This document shows positions 18,991 to 28,808 of a stretch of 64,000 nucleotides of DNA, in pieces. Made by a program: the position numbers and the translations under genes. The notes under the pieces were generated by a model that saw only the letters and a list, made by a program, of their open reading frames with translations, was not told the origin of the DNA and ran no database searches. This stretch comes from CAVZVZ01 sp963778895 (GTDB taxonomy: Bacteria > Actinomycetota > Acidimicrobiia > Acidimicrobiales > Acidimicrobilacustridaceae). Numbering within the stretch: the first letter of the stretch is position 1; every line of letters begins with the position of its first letter. The stretch covers positions 496,001 through 560,000 of the forward strand of contig CAVZVZ010000002.1 in NCBI GenBank assembly GCA_963778895.1, read 5' to 3'.

Positions 18991-20241
18991 TCAGCTATCG
19001 GAGCGGTAGATCGTTCCGTCCTTCATCACGAATCGCACCTGCTCGGTCGCGGTGATGTCCGCGAGCGGATCGCCTTCAACCGCGATGACGTCCGCGAGCA
19101 GCCCGGGTTCGAGCCGACCGCGGTCGTCGACGGCGATGAGCTCGGCCGCCATCGTGGTCGCAGCGCGAATGGCCTGGATGGGCGTCATGCCCCGGTCGAC
19201 GAGCGCAATGAGCTCCTTGGCGTTGCGTCCGTGGAAGATCGCAGGCGCGTCGGTGCCGCAGGCGATCTTCACGCCGCGCTGAATCGCCTTGGAAACGGTC
19301 TCCTTCGCCCGGGGGAACACCTCGGCCGCCTTCTTCTGGAGGGCCGGATCGGCGTGTGAGACGTCCATGCCGTCGGCCAGATAGGTGGTCGGTACCAGGA
19401 AGGTGCCGCGCTCGAGCATGAGGCTCATGGTCTCGTCGCTCATCAGCGATCCGTGTTCGATGCAGTCGATGCCGGCTTCGACCGCGGCGCGGATCCCGTC
19501 GTCGCCGTGGGCGTGCGCCGCGACTTTGAGGCCGGCCCGGTGCGCCTCGTCGACGACCACTCGCAGCTCCTCGTCGGAGTATTGCTGCGCGCCGGCGGGT
19601 CCGGTGTGCGACATCACGCCGCCCGACGCGCACACCTTGATCAGTTCGGCCCCGTACTTGATCTGGTACCGCACGGCCTTGCGCACCTCCGCGACACCGT
19701 CGGCGATGCCCTCCTCGACGGTGAGTGGAAGGACTCCGGGGCCGAGCTTCTGGAACATGGTGGGGTCGAGGTGCCCGCCGGTGGGGGAGATGGCGTGACC
19801 CGCCGGCACGATGCGGGGGCCGTCGACCCAACCGAGGTCGATGGCCTTCTTGAGCGCGACGTCGAGCAGGATCCCACCGGTCTGCACGAACAGACCGAGG
19901 TTCCGCACTGTCGTGAACCCCGAGCGCAGGGTGCGGCGCGCGTTGGCCACGCCCCGCAGCGTCTTGACGACCGGATCGTCCTGGACAGCGACCAGAGGGC
20001 TCGCGTGGTCGGGTCCACCCATGAGCAGGTTGACCTCCATGTCCATCAGACCCGGCAGCAGGGTGAGGTCGCCCAGGTCCACGACCTCGGCGTCCTCGGG
20101 GACCGACGCGGGTGACACGGCGACGATGCGCGTGCCCTCCACGAGGAGGACCCCCGGCTCGACGTAGGTACCGGCGTCCACGTCGAGCAGCCGGGTCGCT
20201 CGCACCAGGACCGGTGGTCGGGGAGTTCGTTCGCGGGCCAT
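18991..20241 (-). CDS. Amidohydrolase-superfamily metal-dependent hydrolase with altered HxH motif
   Basis: 416 residues from ATG 20241 (AGGA 8 nt upstream). It has the composite-domain start (VLVRATRLLDVDAGT), then the PGLMDMEVN segment where the superfamily normally has PGxxDxHxH. Remaining metal-site candidates are present: a Lys in ELIKVCASGG, His in VAAHAHGDD, His in IEHGSLM and Asp in ACGTDAP. It is closest in style to imidazolonepropionase/Xaa-Pro dipeptidase-like amidohydrolases. The HxH-to-ExN change may mean a single-metal centre. Divergent from the SnaA-type monooxygenase. Confidence 0.88.
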   Translation of the reverse strand: MARERTPRPPVLVRATRLLDVDAGTYVEPGVLLVEGTRIVAVSPASVPEDAEVVDLGDLTLLPGLMDMEVNLLMGGPDHASPLVAVQDDPVVKTLRGVANARRTLRSGFTTVRNLGLFVQTGGILLDVALKKAIDLGWVDGPRIVPAGHAISPTGGHLDPTMFQKLGPGVLPLTVEEGIADGVAEVRKAVRYQIKYGAELIKVCASGGVMSHTGPAGAQQYSDEELRVVVDEAHRAGLKVAAHAHGDDGIRAAVEAGIDCIEHGSLMSDETMSLMLERGTFLVPTTYLADGMDVSHADPALQKKAAEVFPRAKETVSKAIQRGVKIACGTDAPAIFHGRNAKELIALVDRGMTPIQAIRAATTMAAELIAVDDRGRLEPGLLADVIAVEGDPLADITATEQVRFVMKDGTIYRSDS

Positions 20242-20284
20242 GCGCAATTCCTCCTGATCGGGCGTCCTGGCACGGCAAGGGCAT

Positions 20285-20299
20285 TTCCGTTTCGCGGAA
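20285..20299. promoter_or_regulatory. Palindrome between divergent genes
   Basis: TTCCGTTTCGCGGAA has perfect 5-bp arms and a 5-nt spacer, extending to 7 of 8 matches. It lies centrally in the 103-bp interval between the amidohydrolase and the monooxygenase. It may be an operator for both. Confidence 0.45.
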
Positions 20300-20344
20300 G
20301 TGCGATTATCGTAGCCAACCGAGGCGGCAGCAGGAGAAGCAGCG

Positions 20345-21700
20345 ATGACCACATCCCGTCAGATGTCCCTGGTCGGTTTCATGCAGGCCAGCAACGTCAC
20401 CGTGTACGCCGGTTCGTGGCGTCATCCTGCGACTGAGCACGGATTCCTCACCGGGCGCTACTACCAGAAGTTGGGGCGGATCCTCGAAGAGGGCTGCTTC
20501 GACGCCATGTTCTTCGACGACCGGCTGGCGATGCCCGGTATCTACGGCGGTTCGGTGGCCGATGCGGTGCGACTGGGCGCCCGGCCGGTGAAGCTCGATC
20601 TCAGCATCGTGTTGGGCCTCATCGCCGGGGTCACCGAACACATCGGGCTCGGTGCGACCTACTCGACGACCTACTACACGCCCTTCCACGTCGCTCGGAC
20701 CTTCGCGACCCTCGACCATCTCTCGGGCGGGCGCGCGGCCTGGAACGTGGTGACGTCGGTGAACGACAGCGAGGCGCGGAACTACGGGGTCACCGAGCGC
20801 ATCGCACACGACGAGCGCTACGACCGGGCCGACGAGTTCCTCGAGGCCACGACCGGCCTGTGGGACACATGGGAAGACGACGCGCTGGTGCTCGACCGTG
20901 AGTCGGGCTACTTCGCCGACCCCGACAAAGTCAGGCCGCTCGACTATCAGGGTAAGTGGATCCAGACACTCGGACCGCTCACCGTGCCTCGCGGTCCGCA
21001 GGGTCGCCCCGTGTTGTTGCAGGCCGGCTCGTCGGGTCGCGGTCGCGACTTCGCCGCGCGTTGGGCCGAGGTCATCTTCACCGGCGATCCCGGTATCGAG
21101 GTGGCCACCTCGCACTACGCGGATCAGAAGCAACGCATCACCGAGTTCGGTCGCGACCCGAGCTCGGTGCGGATGCTCCCGATGCTCTACACGGTGGTCG
21201 GCGAGTCGAAGGCGCACGCGGAGGAGCGCGAGCAAACCTTTCTCAACGACCTGGTCGACCCTCAGGCATCGCTCACACTTCTGTCCGAGCTCATGAACCA
21301 TGACTTCGCCGGCTACTCACTCGACGCGCCGATCACTGACGAGCTCGTCGAGAACATCTCCGGCATCCGCGGGCTCGTCGAGAACCTGCGGGCCCACATC
21401 GGCGGCGAGGTGACCCTCGCCGACCTCGCGGGCCACCGTGCCACCCTGCTGCAGGGCCCGCGCTTCGTCGGCACCGCCACCGACGTGGCCGACCAGATGC
21501 AGCAGTGGTTCGAAGCCGACGCGTGCGACGGTTTCGTGATCGCCGCCACCCACACACCCGGTGCCTACGAGGACGTCGTCCGCTTGGTCGTGCCCGAACT
21601 GCAGCGCCGTGGCCTTTTCCGCGATCGGTACACCGGATCGACTCTGCGGGAGACCCTTGGTCTGCCCCGGCCCGAGGTGGACACTTCCGCTCATGCCTGA
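20345..21700 (+). CDS. NtaA/SnaA/DszA-type FMN-dependent monooxygenase
   Basis: 451 residues, intact. The length and inserts, together with NVTVYAGSWRHP, MFFDDRLAMPG, TYSTTYYTPFHVARTFATLD and GRAAWNVVTS, identify the nitrilotriacetate/pristinamycin/dibenzothiophene-sulfone monooxygenase branch of the LLM superfamily. These use FMNH2 supplied by a separate reductase; the NADPH-dependent FMN reductase at 24608 is a candidate partner. It begins a gene run with CoA transferase, CitE-like lyase and hydratase. Substrate unknown. Confidence 0.92.
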   Translation: MTTSRQMSLVGFMQASNVTVYAGSWRHPATEHGFLTGRYYQKLGRILEEGCFDAMFFDDRLAMPGIYGGSVADAVRLGARPVKLDLSIVLGLIAGVTEHIGLGATYSTTYYTPFHVARTFATLDHLSGGRAAWNVVTSVNDSEARNYGVTERIAHDERYDRADEFLEATTGLWDTWEDDALVLDRESGYFADPDKVRPLDYQGKWIQTLGPLTVPRGPQGRPVLLQAGSSGRGRDFAARWAEVIFTGDPGIEVATSHYADQKQRITEFGRDPSSVRMLPMLYTVVGESKAHAEEREQTFLNDLVDPQASLTLLSELMNHDFAGYSLDAPITDELVENISGIRGLVENLRAHIGGEVTLADLAGHRATLLQGPRFVGTATDVADQMQQWFEADACDGFVIAATHTPGAYEDVVRLVVPELQRRGLFRDRYTGSTLRETLGLPRPEVDTSAHA

Positions 21701-22901
21701 GGGGCGAGCGGGGGGGCCGCTACAAGGACTGCGAGTGGTCGAGGCCGCGACGTTGGCCGCCGGACCGATGGCCGGTACGGCGCTCGGCGAGTTCGGCGCC
21801 GAGGTCATCAAGGTCGAGCAGCCGGGAAGCGGCGATCCCATGCGCACCTGGGGTGACCGTCGCGAAGGCATCGGGCTCGCCTGGAAGAGCATCAGCCGCA
21901 ACAAGCGCTGCGTCACCCTCGATCTTCGTCGGGCCGAGGGACAAGACCTCTTCCATCAGCTGCTGGCCGTCAGCGATGTGTTGATCGTGGGCAACCGACC
22001 GAGCGCGCTCGCGCGCTGGACGATCGACTACGAAACGGTGCACGCCCGACACCCACACATCGTCATGGCGCACATCACGGGCTACGGGCGCGGCGGACCG
22101 AAGAGCGACCGACCTGGTTACGGCACCCTCGCCGAGGCCATGAGCGGGTTCGCCCACGTCGTGGGCCAGCCCGACGGACCGCCGACACTCCCGCCGTTCA
22201 TGCTCGCCGACGGAGTCGCGTCGCAGGCGGCCGTCTACGCCGTGATGATGGCGCTGTACCACCGCGACGTGCACGGGGGCACCGGCCAGCTCATCGACAT
22301 CAACCTCATCGAACCGCTGGCGCGGTTGATCGAGACCTCGACCCTGTCGTTCGACCAACTCGGCGTCGTGCCCGGACGGGTCGGCAACCGGCTCGACGCC
22401 AGCGCGCCGCGCAACGCGTATCGAACCGCGGACGATCAATGGCTGGCGATCTCGGGCGCGTCGCCCAACATCGCCAAGCGGATCTACCGGGCGATCGGCC
22501 GACCGGAGCTGGCCGACGACCCCGACTACGTCGACCCTGTCCGGCGCCAGGAACGCGCGCGCGAAGTGGACGAGCTCGTCGCTCAGTGGGTCGCCGGCCG
22601 CACCCTCGACGAGGCGATGGCGGTTTGCGAGGCCGAAGAGGTCACCGCCGCGCCCGTGTACGACGCCGAGCAGCTCCTCGCCGACGAGCACCTGCGGGCT
22701 CGCGGCACCTATCTGTCGGTCGACGACCCCGACCTCGGGCCGATGACGGTCCAGGCGCCGGTCGCGCAGATGACCGAGACCCCGGGACGGGTCGAGTACC
22801 TCGGCCGTCCGCTCGGTGCGGACAACGACGCCGTGTTCGGCGAGCTGCTCGGCCTCGACGCCGACCGCTTGGACGATCTCCGAAAGAATGGGGTCTTGTG
22901 A
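21693..22901 (+). CDS. CaiB/BaiF family III CoA transferase
   Basis: 402 residues. It starts at ATG 21693, overlapping the monooxygenase stop by 8 bp. Family signatures are ALGEFGAEVIKVEQPGSGDP, SRNKRCVTLDLR, GYGRGGPKSDRPGY and the catalytic Asp173 in MLADGVASQ, where the enzyme forms an acyl anhydride with the CoA donor. It transfers CoA between carboxylic acids without ATP. Its stop overlaps the next start (TGATG). Co-transcribed with the CitE-like lyase and the hydratase. Confidence 0.92.
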   Translation: MPEGRAGGPLQGLRVVEAATLAAGPMAGTALGEFGAEVIKVEQPGSGDPMRTWGDRREGIGLAWKSISRNKRCVTLDLRRAEGQDLFHQLLAVSDVLIVGNRPSALARWTIDYETVHARHPHIVMAHITGYGRGGPKSDRPGYGTLAEAMSGFAHVVGQPDGPPTLPPFMLADGVASQAAVYAVMMALYHRDVHGGTGQLIDINLIEPLARLIETSTLSFDQLGVVPGRVGNRLDASAPRNAYRTADDQWLAISGASPNIAKRIYRAIGRPELADDPDYVDPVRRQERAREVDELVAQWVAGRTLDEAMAVCEAEEVTAAPVYDAEQLLADEHLRARGTYLSVDDPDLGPMTVQAPVAQMTETPGRVEYLGRPLGADNDAVFGELLGLDADRLDDLRKNGVL

Positions 22902-23808
22902 TGCGGGCGCGACGATCCGAGTTGGCCACGCCGGCCAGCAACGAGCGCATGTGCGAGAAGGCCGCGAGCTCGGGAGCCGATCTCGTCTTCCTCGATCTCG
23001 AAGACGCGTGCGCGCCGCTGGCCAAGAAGGAGCGCGGGCAATTGCCGTGGCCGCCCTCACCGAGCAGGACTGGGGCCACACGGTACGAGCGGTGCGGATC
23101 AACGGCGTCGACACCCCGTGGTGCCACGGCGACATCATCGAGGTGGTCACCGGCGCGCGAGACGCGCTCGACGTGCTCATCGTGCCCAAGGCCCGAACCG
23201 CCCGCGACGTCTGGTGGGTCGACGTGTTGCTCACCCAGCTCGAGACGAAGCTCGGGCTCACCGAACGGATCGGCCTCGAGGTGCTCATCGAGGAGTCCGA
23301 GGGCCTGGCCAACGCCGTCGACATCGCGCGGTCGAGCGATCGCCTCGAGGCCATCATCTTCGGTGCAGGTGATTTGTCGGCTTCCCAGCGGGCGCGTGTC
23401 GACGGCAACTTCGACCCCGTAGGCGAGTACCCCGGCGACTTCTGGCACTTCGCGCGCTTCCAGGTGCTCACCGCGGCTCGGGCCGCCGGCATCGATGCCA
23501 TCGACGCGCCGTATCCCGCGTACCAGGATCCCGATGGGTATCGGCGGAGCGCGTCGCATGCCAGCCTTCTGGGCTTCGACGGCAAGTGGGCGATCCATCC
23601 CAGCCAGATCTCGATCGCACACGAGGTCTTCTCGCCCACGCCGGCCGAGATCGCCGACGCCGAAGAGGCAATGGAGGTCTATCGGCGTTCCGAGGCGGAA
23701 GGCGTCGGCGCCATCGGGCGCGACGGCAAGTTGGTCGACGCGGCGCACATGCGTCTGGCCGAGAACGTCTTGTACAAGGCGCGCCTGAACGAGCAGGGCT
23801 CGTCGTGA
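22901..23808 (+). CDS. HpcH/HpaI aldolase / CitE-like CoA-ester lyase (frame break near 23035)
   Basis: About 302 residues. The N-terminal part (RRSELATPASNERM, ADLVFLDLEDACAP) is in frame 2 and the remainder in frame 1, from AVAALTEQDWGH. The (beta/alpha)8 family motifs are visible: the Mg/CoA-site LEDA, VRINGVDTPW, a Glu-rich LIEESEGLANAVDIA and FGAGDLSAS. The C-terminal segment GKWAIHPSQI is typical of citrate lyase beta-like and malyl-CoA lyase-like enzymes. Likely cleaves a 3-hydroxyacyl-CoA or malyl-CoA-type thioester. Overlaps its neighbours at both ends. Confidence 0.87.
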
Positions 23809-24593
23809 CCGATGACCTCGGCTCGCCGTGCCTTCGACTGGAGCGCGAGGGCTCCCTGGCGTGGTGTGTGATCGACCGGCCCGGGGCTCGGAACGCGCTG
23901 ACGCCCGCCATGTACTACGGGCTCAAGCGAGCGGTGCGGCTCGTCAACACCGACCCCGATCTCGCGGCGTTGATCATCACCGGCACCGACGATGTCTTCG
24001 CACCTGGGGGCGACCTCGGCGGGCGCGCCGAACCGGGAGAATCGGTGCCCGACGAGGTCGGCTACGACGTTCTGCCGTTCTTGGCCATCCGCGACAGCCA
24101 GGCGCCCGTGATCGCGGCGGTGAACGGCATCTGCCAGGCCGGCGGCCTGTTGATCGCCATGCTCGCCGACATCGCGGTGGCCAGCGATCGAGCGACGTTC
24201 CGTGCGCCGGAGTTGCTGCGCGGCATTCCGGACGCGACCTATGCGGCTGTGCTGCCCGCGCATGTCGGTGTGGCGGTGGCCCGCGACCTCCTGCTGTCGG
24301 CGCGGCGATTCGACGCGGCCGAGGCCGTGCGCCTCGGTGTCGTCTCGCGAGTGGTCCCGCACACCGATCTCCGTCGGGCTGCGATCGAAGCGGCGCGCGA
24401 GGTGTTGCAGACCGCGCCCGCCGCACGAATGCACGTCAAGCGAATGCTGAACGAGCACTACGGCCCCATCGACTATCCAACGATGTTCTGGGCGCTCGAG
24501 CACTCCCCGGAACCGCGCGAGGGCATGCAGGCGTTCATGGAGAAGCGCCCGCCGAACTGGATCCCCGACGACCTGGGCCCGGTGACGAGATGA
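23805..24593 (+). CDS. Enoyl-CoA hydratase/isomerase family protein
   Basis: 262 residues from GTG 23805, overlapping the lyase stop (GTGA). It has the crotonase fold, with the first oxyanion-hole segment FAPGGDLGG and the second, CQAGGLLIAML, then GIPDATYAAVLPAHVG, where many hydratases carry catalytic Glu. Those Glu positions are not clearly conserved, so hydrolase or isomerase activity is also possible. The C-terminal helix EGMQAFMEKRPPNW is typical. Last gene of the 20345-24593 run. Confidence 0.9.
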   Translation: MTDDLGSPCLRLEREGSLAWCVIDRPGARNALTPAMYYGLKRAVRLVNTDPDLAALIITGTDDVFAPGGDLGGRAEPGESVPDEVGYDVLPFLAIRDSQAPVIAAVNGICQAGGLLIAMLADIAVASDRATFRAPELLRGIPDATYAAVLPAHVGVAVARDLLLSARRFDAAEAVRLGVVSRVVPHTDLRRAAIEAAREVLQTAPAARMHVKRMLNEHYGPIDYPTMFWALEHSPEPREGMQAFMEKRPPNWIPDDLGPVTR

Positions 24594-24607
24594 GACGGCT
24601 CGCGAGG

Positions 24608-25117
24608 TCAGCGACGAACGGAAGCTCGCAACAGGGGTGCTGCGGCGCCGAGCCACTCGTCGATCACCGTCGGGAGCTCGGGGATCTGGCCCTCGGTGAT
24701 GTAGATACCTCTGGTCGGAACGCTGCCACCGATCTCGATCAGCACCGGCCGGAGGTGGACCTCGACGGCCAGCGCATGCGCGGGGGACGCGCCGACCATC
24801 ACCGGCACCACGGTCACGCCGTCGAGACCCGTGGTGCTGAACCAATCGAGGAAGCTCTTGAGCAGGCCGGTGTAGCTCGCCTTGTACGTGGGCGACGCAA
24901 CCACGAGAAGGCTCGTGGCCGAGACCGCTTCCATTGCATCGCGGACCTCGGCGGACGACCAGTCGAAAAGGCCGGTGGCCAGATCAGCGAGATCGATCTC
25001 GACTGCGGCCTCCGACAATCCGACCGTGTCGGCAGCCGCGTGGGCGACGGCTCGCGCGACGTCGAGTGTGCGCGATTGCGGCTTCGGGTTTCCGACGACG
25101 ATGCCCAGTTGACTCAC
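24608..25117 (-). CDS. NADPH-dependent FMN reductase family protein
   Basis: 169 residues with a flavodoxin-like fold: GNPKPQSRTLDVA at the phosphate-binding loop and VVASPTYKASYTGLLKSFLD, the hallmark of this family. It supplies reduced FMN and is therefore a good partner for the NtaA/SnaA-type monooxygenase at 20345. It is transcribed convergently to that operon and divergently from the ABC importer. Intact. Confidence 0.9.
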   Translation of the reverse strand: MSQLGIVVGNPKPQSRTLDVARAVAHAAADTVGLSEAAVEIDLADLATGLFDWSSAEVRDAMEAVSATSLLVVASPTYKASYTGLLKSFLDWFSTTGLDGVTVVPVMVGASPAHALAVEVHLRPVLIEIGGSVPTRGIYITEGQIPELPTVIDEWLGAAAPLLRASVRR

Positions 25118-25206
25118 GGCCGCAAGCCTCGCGCGGACGGCCGCGAGGCTCGACCTCGTCGTTGCTACTGTCCCCGCGTGATCGCTGCGGGTCGGGTCCG
25201 CTGACG

Positions 25207-27964
25207 GTGGACCACATCGGATCCCTCCTACTGGGACTGGGCAACGGGGCGGTGTTCGCCGCGATCGCCGTCGCGCTGGTCGTCACCTACCGCAGTTCGG
25301 GCGTGATCAACTTCGCGACCGGCGCCATCGCCTTGTATGTCGCCTACACCTATGCCTCGCTCCGCAAGGGTGAGTTGCTCGTCCTCATCCCCGGCCTGCC
25401 CCAGTCGATCGATGTCGGATCACCACTCGGGTTCTGGCCGGCGGCGGCCATATCACTGGTCGTCGCCGCCCTCGTCGGGGCACTGCTCTATCTCCTCGTG
25501 TTCCGCCCCTTGCGCGAGGCACCGGAGTTGGCCCGCGCGGCCGCCTCGCTGGGAGTGCTGGTCGTGATCCAGGGCACGATGGCCATTCGGCTCGGTACCG
25601 CCACGGTCAGCGTGCGACCCATCTTCCCGACGGGCCGGTGGGAGCTCGGGTCGATCGTGGTCCTCGCCGACCGTGCGTACCTCGCGCTCGACGATCGTCG
25701 GCCTGACGGTGGCTCTCGCCGCCGCGTTCAAGTACACGAGGTTCGGCCTCGCGACCCGCGCGGTGGCCGAGACCCAGGTGGGCGCGTACGTCAGCGGCGT
25801 GTCGCCCGATCGAGTCGCGCTGTTGAACTGGATGATCAGCGCGGTTGTCGCCGGCGTGGCCGGGATCCTCATCGCCCCGATCAGCCCGCTGACGCCGGTG
25901 ACCTACACGCTCTTCATCGTGCCCGCGTTGGCGGCCGCGGTGGTCGGTCGGTTCCAGTACCTCGTGCCCGCCGTTCTCGCGGGATTGGCCATCGGCATGC
26001 TCCAGTCCGAGGCCGGATCGCTGGTGCAGAAGTACGACTGGATGCCGCGAACCGGGGCGGCCGAGCTGGTGCCGCTGCTCGTCATCATGGTCGCGCTGCT
26101 GTTCTTCAAAGGCGGGTTGCCGAGTCGCGGCGAGCTGGTGCGCACCACACTCGGGCGGGCACCGAGGCCTCGGTCGCTCCTGATGCCGACGGTGGTCGGT
26201 ACCGCCATCGGCGCCGTCGCCCTGCTCGTGACGGCCGGCAGCTGGCGAGCCGCGGTGATCGGGACCTTCATCGTCGCCGTCTTGGGGCTGTCGCTCGTCG
26301 TGGTCACGGGCTTCGCCGGACAGGTGTCGCTGGCGCAGTTGGCCCTCGCCGGTACCGCGGCCTTCAGCCTGAGCTTCTTGAACCAGAGCTGGGGCATCCC
26401 GTTTCCGTTCGCGCCGCTGTTGGCGTGCTTCGTGGCCACGCTCATCGGGGTGGTCGTCGGCCTGCCGGCGTTGCGCGTGCGCGGTCTGATGCTCGGTGTC
26501 GTGACGCTGGCGTTGGCCTACGCGATCGAGGCCGTGTGGTTCCGCAACACGCAGATCGTGAGTGTCTCCGGCGCGCGGGTCGACGACCCGTCGCTGTTCG
26601 GTCTCGATCTCGGCATCGGGAGCGGAGCGGCGTTCCCGCGGCTCGAGTTCGGGTTCCTCTGTCTCTTCACGCTCGTGGCCGTGGCGTTCGGCGTGGCCAA
26701 GCTGCGCATGAGTCGGTTCGGCTCGGCGATGCTCGCGGTCCGCGCCAACGAGCGCTCCGCGGCCGGCGTCGGTGTGAATGTCGTGCGGGTCAAGGTCCTC
26801 AGCTTCGCGCTGGCGTCGTTCATCGCCGGGCTCGGCGGCTGTCTGCTCGCGTATCGCCGCGGTGTGGTGACCTTCGACTCGTTCACCGCGCTGGGCGGAC
26901 TCGGGCTCGTCTCCACCGCGTATCTCGCCGGCATCACGTCGGTGCTCGGCGGGCTCACCGCGGGTGTCCTGGCTGCATCGGGCATCGTGTTCATCGCCAT
27001 GGACCGCTGGGTCCATCTCGGTGACTGGTTCTCGGTCATCACCGGCGTCGCCCTGATCCTCACCCTGATCTTCCACCCCGAGGGCGTGGCCAGCATCGGT
27101 CACCGCGTCGCGGACTGGCTCGCGCAACGCCGAACCCAACGCTCACCGGCCGAACCGCCTGACAAGCCTCGGGACGAGACGCCACCACCGACGCCGCGTG
27201 CCGATGTGCTCGCAGATGCACACCCTGGGTCGTCCGTGCCCGCGCTGGAGGTGGAGTCGTTGACCGTCCGCTACGGCGGCGTGATGGCGGTGTCGGCCGT
27301 GTCGCTCCAAGTGGCCACCGGCGCGATCGTCGGCCTCATCGGTCCGAACGGTGCCGGCAAGACGAGCGTGATCGACGCGATCACTGGCTTCGCGGCGGCA
27401 AGCGGCGAGATTCGCCTGGGTGGCGCGGACATCGCCGACCTGCCTCCACACGCTCGGGTGCGGGCCGGCATGGCGAGGACGTTCCAATCCATCGAGCTGT
27501 ACGACGACCTGTCCGTCGAGGAGAACCTGAGCGTGGCGGTGCTCGGCGCGGACCGCCACCATCGGCACCATGCGGTGGGCCGGGCGCTGGCGCGCGTCGG
27601 CATCGAGAACCTGCGCGACCGGCCGGCCGGCGAGCTCAGCCAGGGCGAGCGGCAACTCGTGTCGATCGCACGAGCGTGTGTCGCCGATCCGCAGGTACTG
27701 CTCCTCGACGAGCCGGCGGCCGGGCTGAACTCGACCGAGAGCGCGCTCCTCGGGGAGCGGATCCGCGAGATCAGCCAGGCCGGTACATCGATACTGCTGG
27801 TCGACCACGACGTCCGGTTCGTCCTCGACGTGTGCCACCCGGTCTACGTCCTCGACGTCGGTCGGATCATCGCCGAGGGGAGCCCCGAGGACATCCGCTC
27901 GAACGCGGAGGTGGCCGACGCCTACTTGGGCACGACGCACAGCACCACGGCGGCGAAGCCATGA
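25207..27964 (+). CDS. Fused LivH-LivM-LivG ABC importer subunit (frame break near 25677)
   Basis: About 918 residues in one polypeptide once a single inserted base near 25677 is removed. Residues about 1-300 are a LivH-type permease (GVINFATGAIALY near the start). Residues about 320-640 are a LivM-type permease (VVTGFAGQVSLAQLALAG). A Pro-rich linker follows. Residues about 678-918 are a LivG-type ATPase: Walker A GPNGAGKTS near 713, signature LSQGERQL near 810 and Walker B VLLLDEPAAG near 831. It would import branched-chain amino acids or, in catabolic loci, carboxylic acids. Start GTG 25207 is uncertain; an 8-codon leaderless ORF at 25178 overlaps it and may be the real N-terminus after another indel. 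Confidence 0.85.
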
Positions 27965-28678
27965 GCTCGGGCCTCGCGTGCCGCGGCCTCACCGGTTGTC
28001 GCGGCTCGATCACCGTCTTCCGTGATCTGGATTTCGAGGTCGAGGCCGGGAAGGTGTTCGCCCTGCTCGGGCCGAACGGCGCCGGCAAGACCACGCTTGC
28101 TGCTGACCCTGGCCGGCCTGCTCCCGCGGCCGGCGGGTACCGTGGCCGTCGACGGAACCGAACTGCGTGGCGGCCCCCGAGCCGCGAACCGGGCCGGCGT
28201 GGTGCTCGTGCCCGACAATCGCGCACTGTTCACCAAGCTCACGGTGGAGCAGAACCTTCAGGTCGCTCGCCGGTCGGATGGACCCCAGCCGCGCGACATG
28301 CTCGACGTCTTCCCGGCGCTCGAGAAGCGGTGGCGGGTCCCGGCGGGCGCGTTGTCGGGCGGTGAGCAGCAGATGCTGGCCATGGCCCGGGCCCTCATCC
28401 AGCGGCCCAAGGTCATGCTGGTGGACGAACCGAGCCAAGGCCTGGCGCCGCTCATCGTCGAGTCGTTGTTCGACACCATTGCCCGCGTGGCCACCGAGCA
28501 CGAGGCCGCGGTGGTGCTCGTCGAGCAGCACGTCGAGCTCGCCCTCGAGGTGGCCGACGAAGCGGCCGTCTTCCAGCGTGGCACGATCGTCTTGCGGGCC
28601 GACGCCGACGAGGTGCGCGACCGGCACGAGGAGCTGGAACGGGCCTACCTCGGCGGCATCGAGGCAACCGACCGATGA
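27961..28678 (+). CDS. LivF-type ABC transporter ATP-binding protein (frame break near 28100)
   Basis: About 238 residues. Walker A GPNGAGKTTL is at the end of frame 1. The continuation LLLTLAGLLPRPAG, Q-loop region, signature LSGGEQQML, Walker B VMLVDEPSQGLAP and the H-loop VVLVEQHVELAL are in frame 2. Removing one T near 28099 restores the expected TTLLLTLAG. ATG overlaps the stop of the fused importer gene (ATGA), so both ATPases are made together. Partner of the 25207 protein and of the binding protein at 28809. Confidence 0.9.
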
Positions 28679-28704
28679 GCCTACGAGTGGGAGCTCTGCT
28701 AGAA

Positions 28705-28719
28705 CTAACACTGACGTCA
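28705..28719. promoter_or_regulatory. GACGTCA-type operator upstream of ABC binding protein
   Basis: CTAACACTGACGTCA. The 14-mer GACGTCAGTGTTAG (read on the minus strand) is identical to that at 34008-34021. It is one of seven similar intergenic sites between 28.7 and 49.7 kb. Confidence 0.6.
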
Positions 28720-28721
28720 CT

Positions 28722-28740
28722 CTGAGAACTGCGTTCTCAG
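28722..28740. promoter_or_regulatory. AGAAC-type palindrome upstream of ABC binding protein
   Basis: CTGAGAACTGCGTTCTCAG has perfect 8-bp arms around TGC. It matches the palindrome type at 5468, 18246 and 56718 and is only 2 bp from the preceding GACGTCA site. Confidence 0.65.
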
Positions 28741-28808
28741 TCCGGACGAGGACGACTTCCGACCACCCGATGGGGAAACGGGTGCGAGGACCGAGACGGG
28801 GGGATCAC

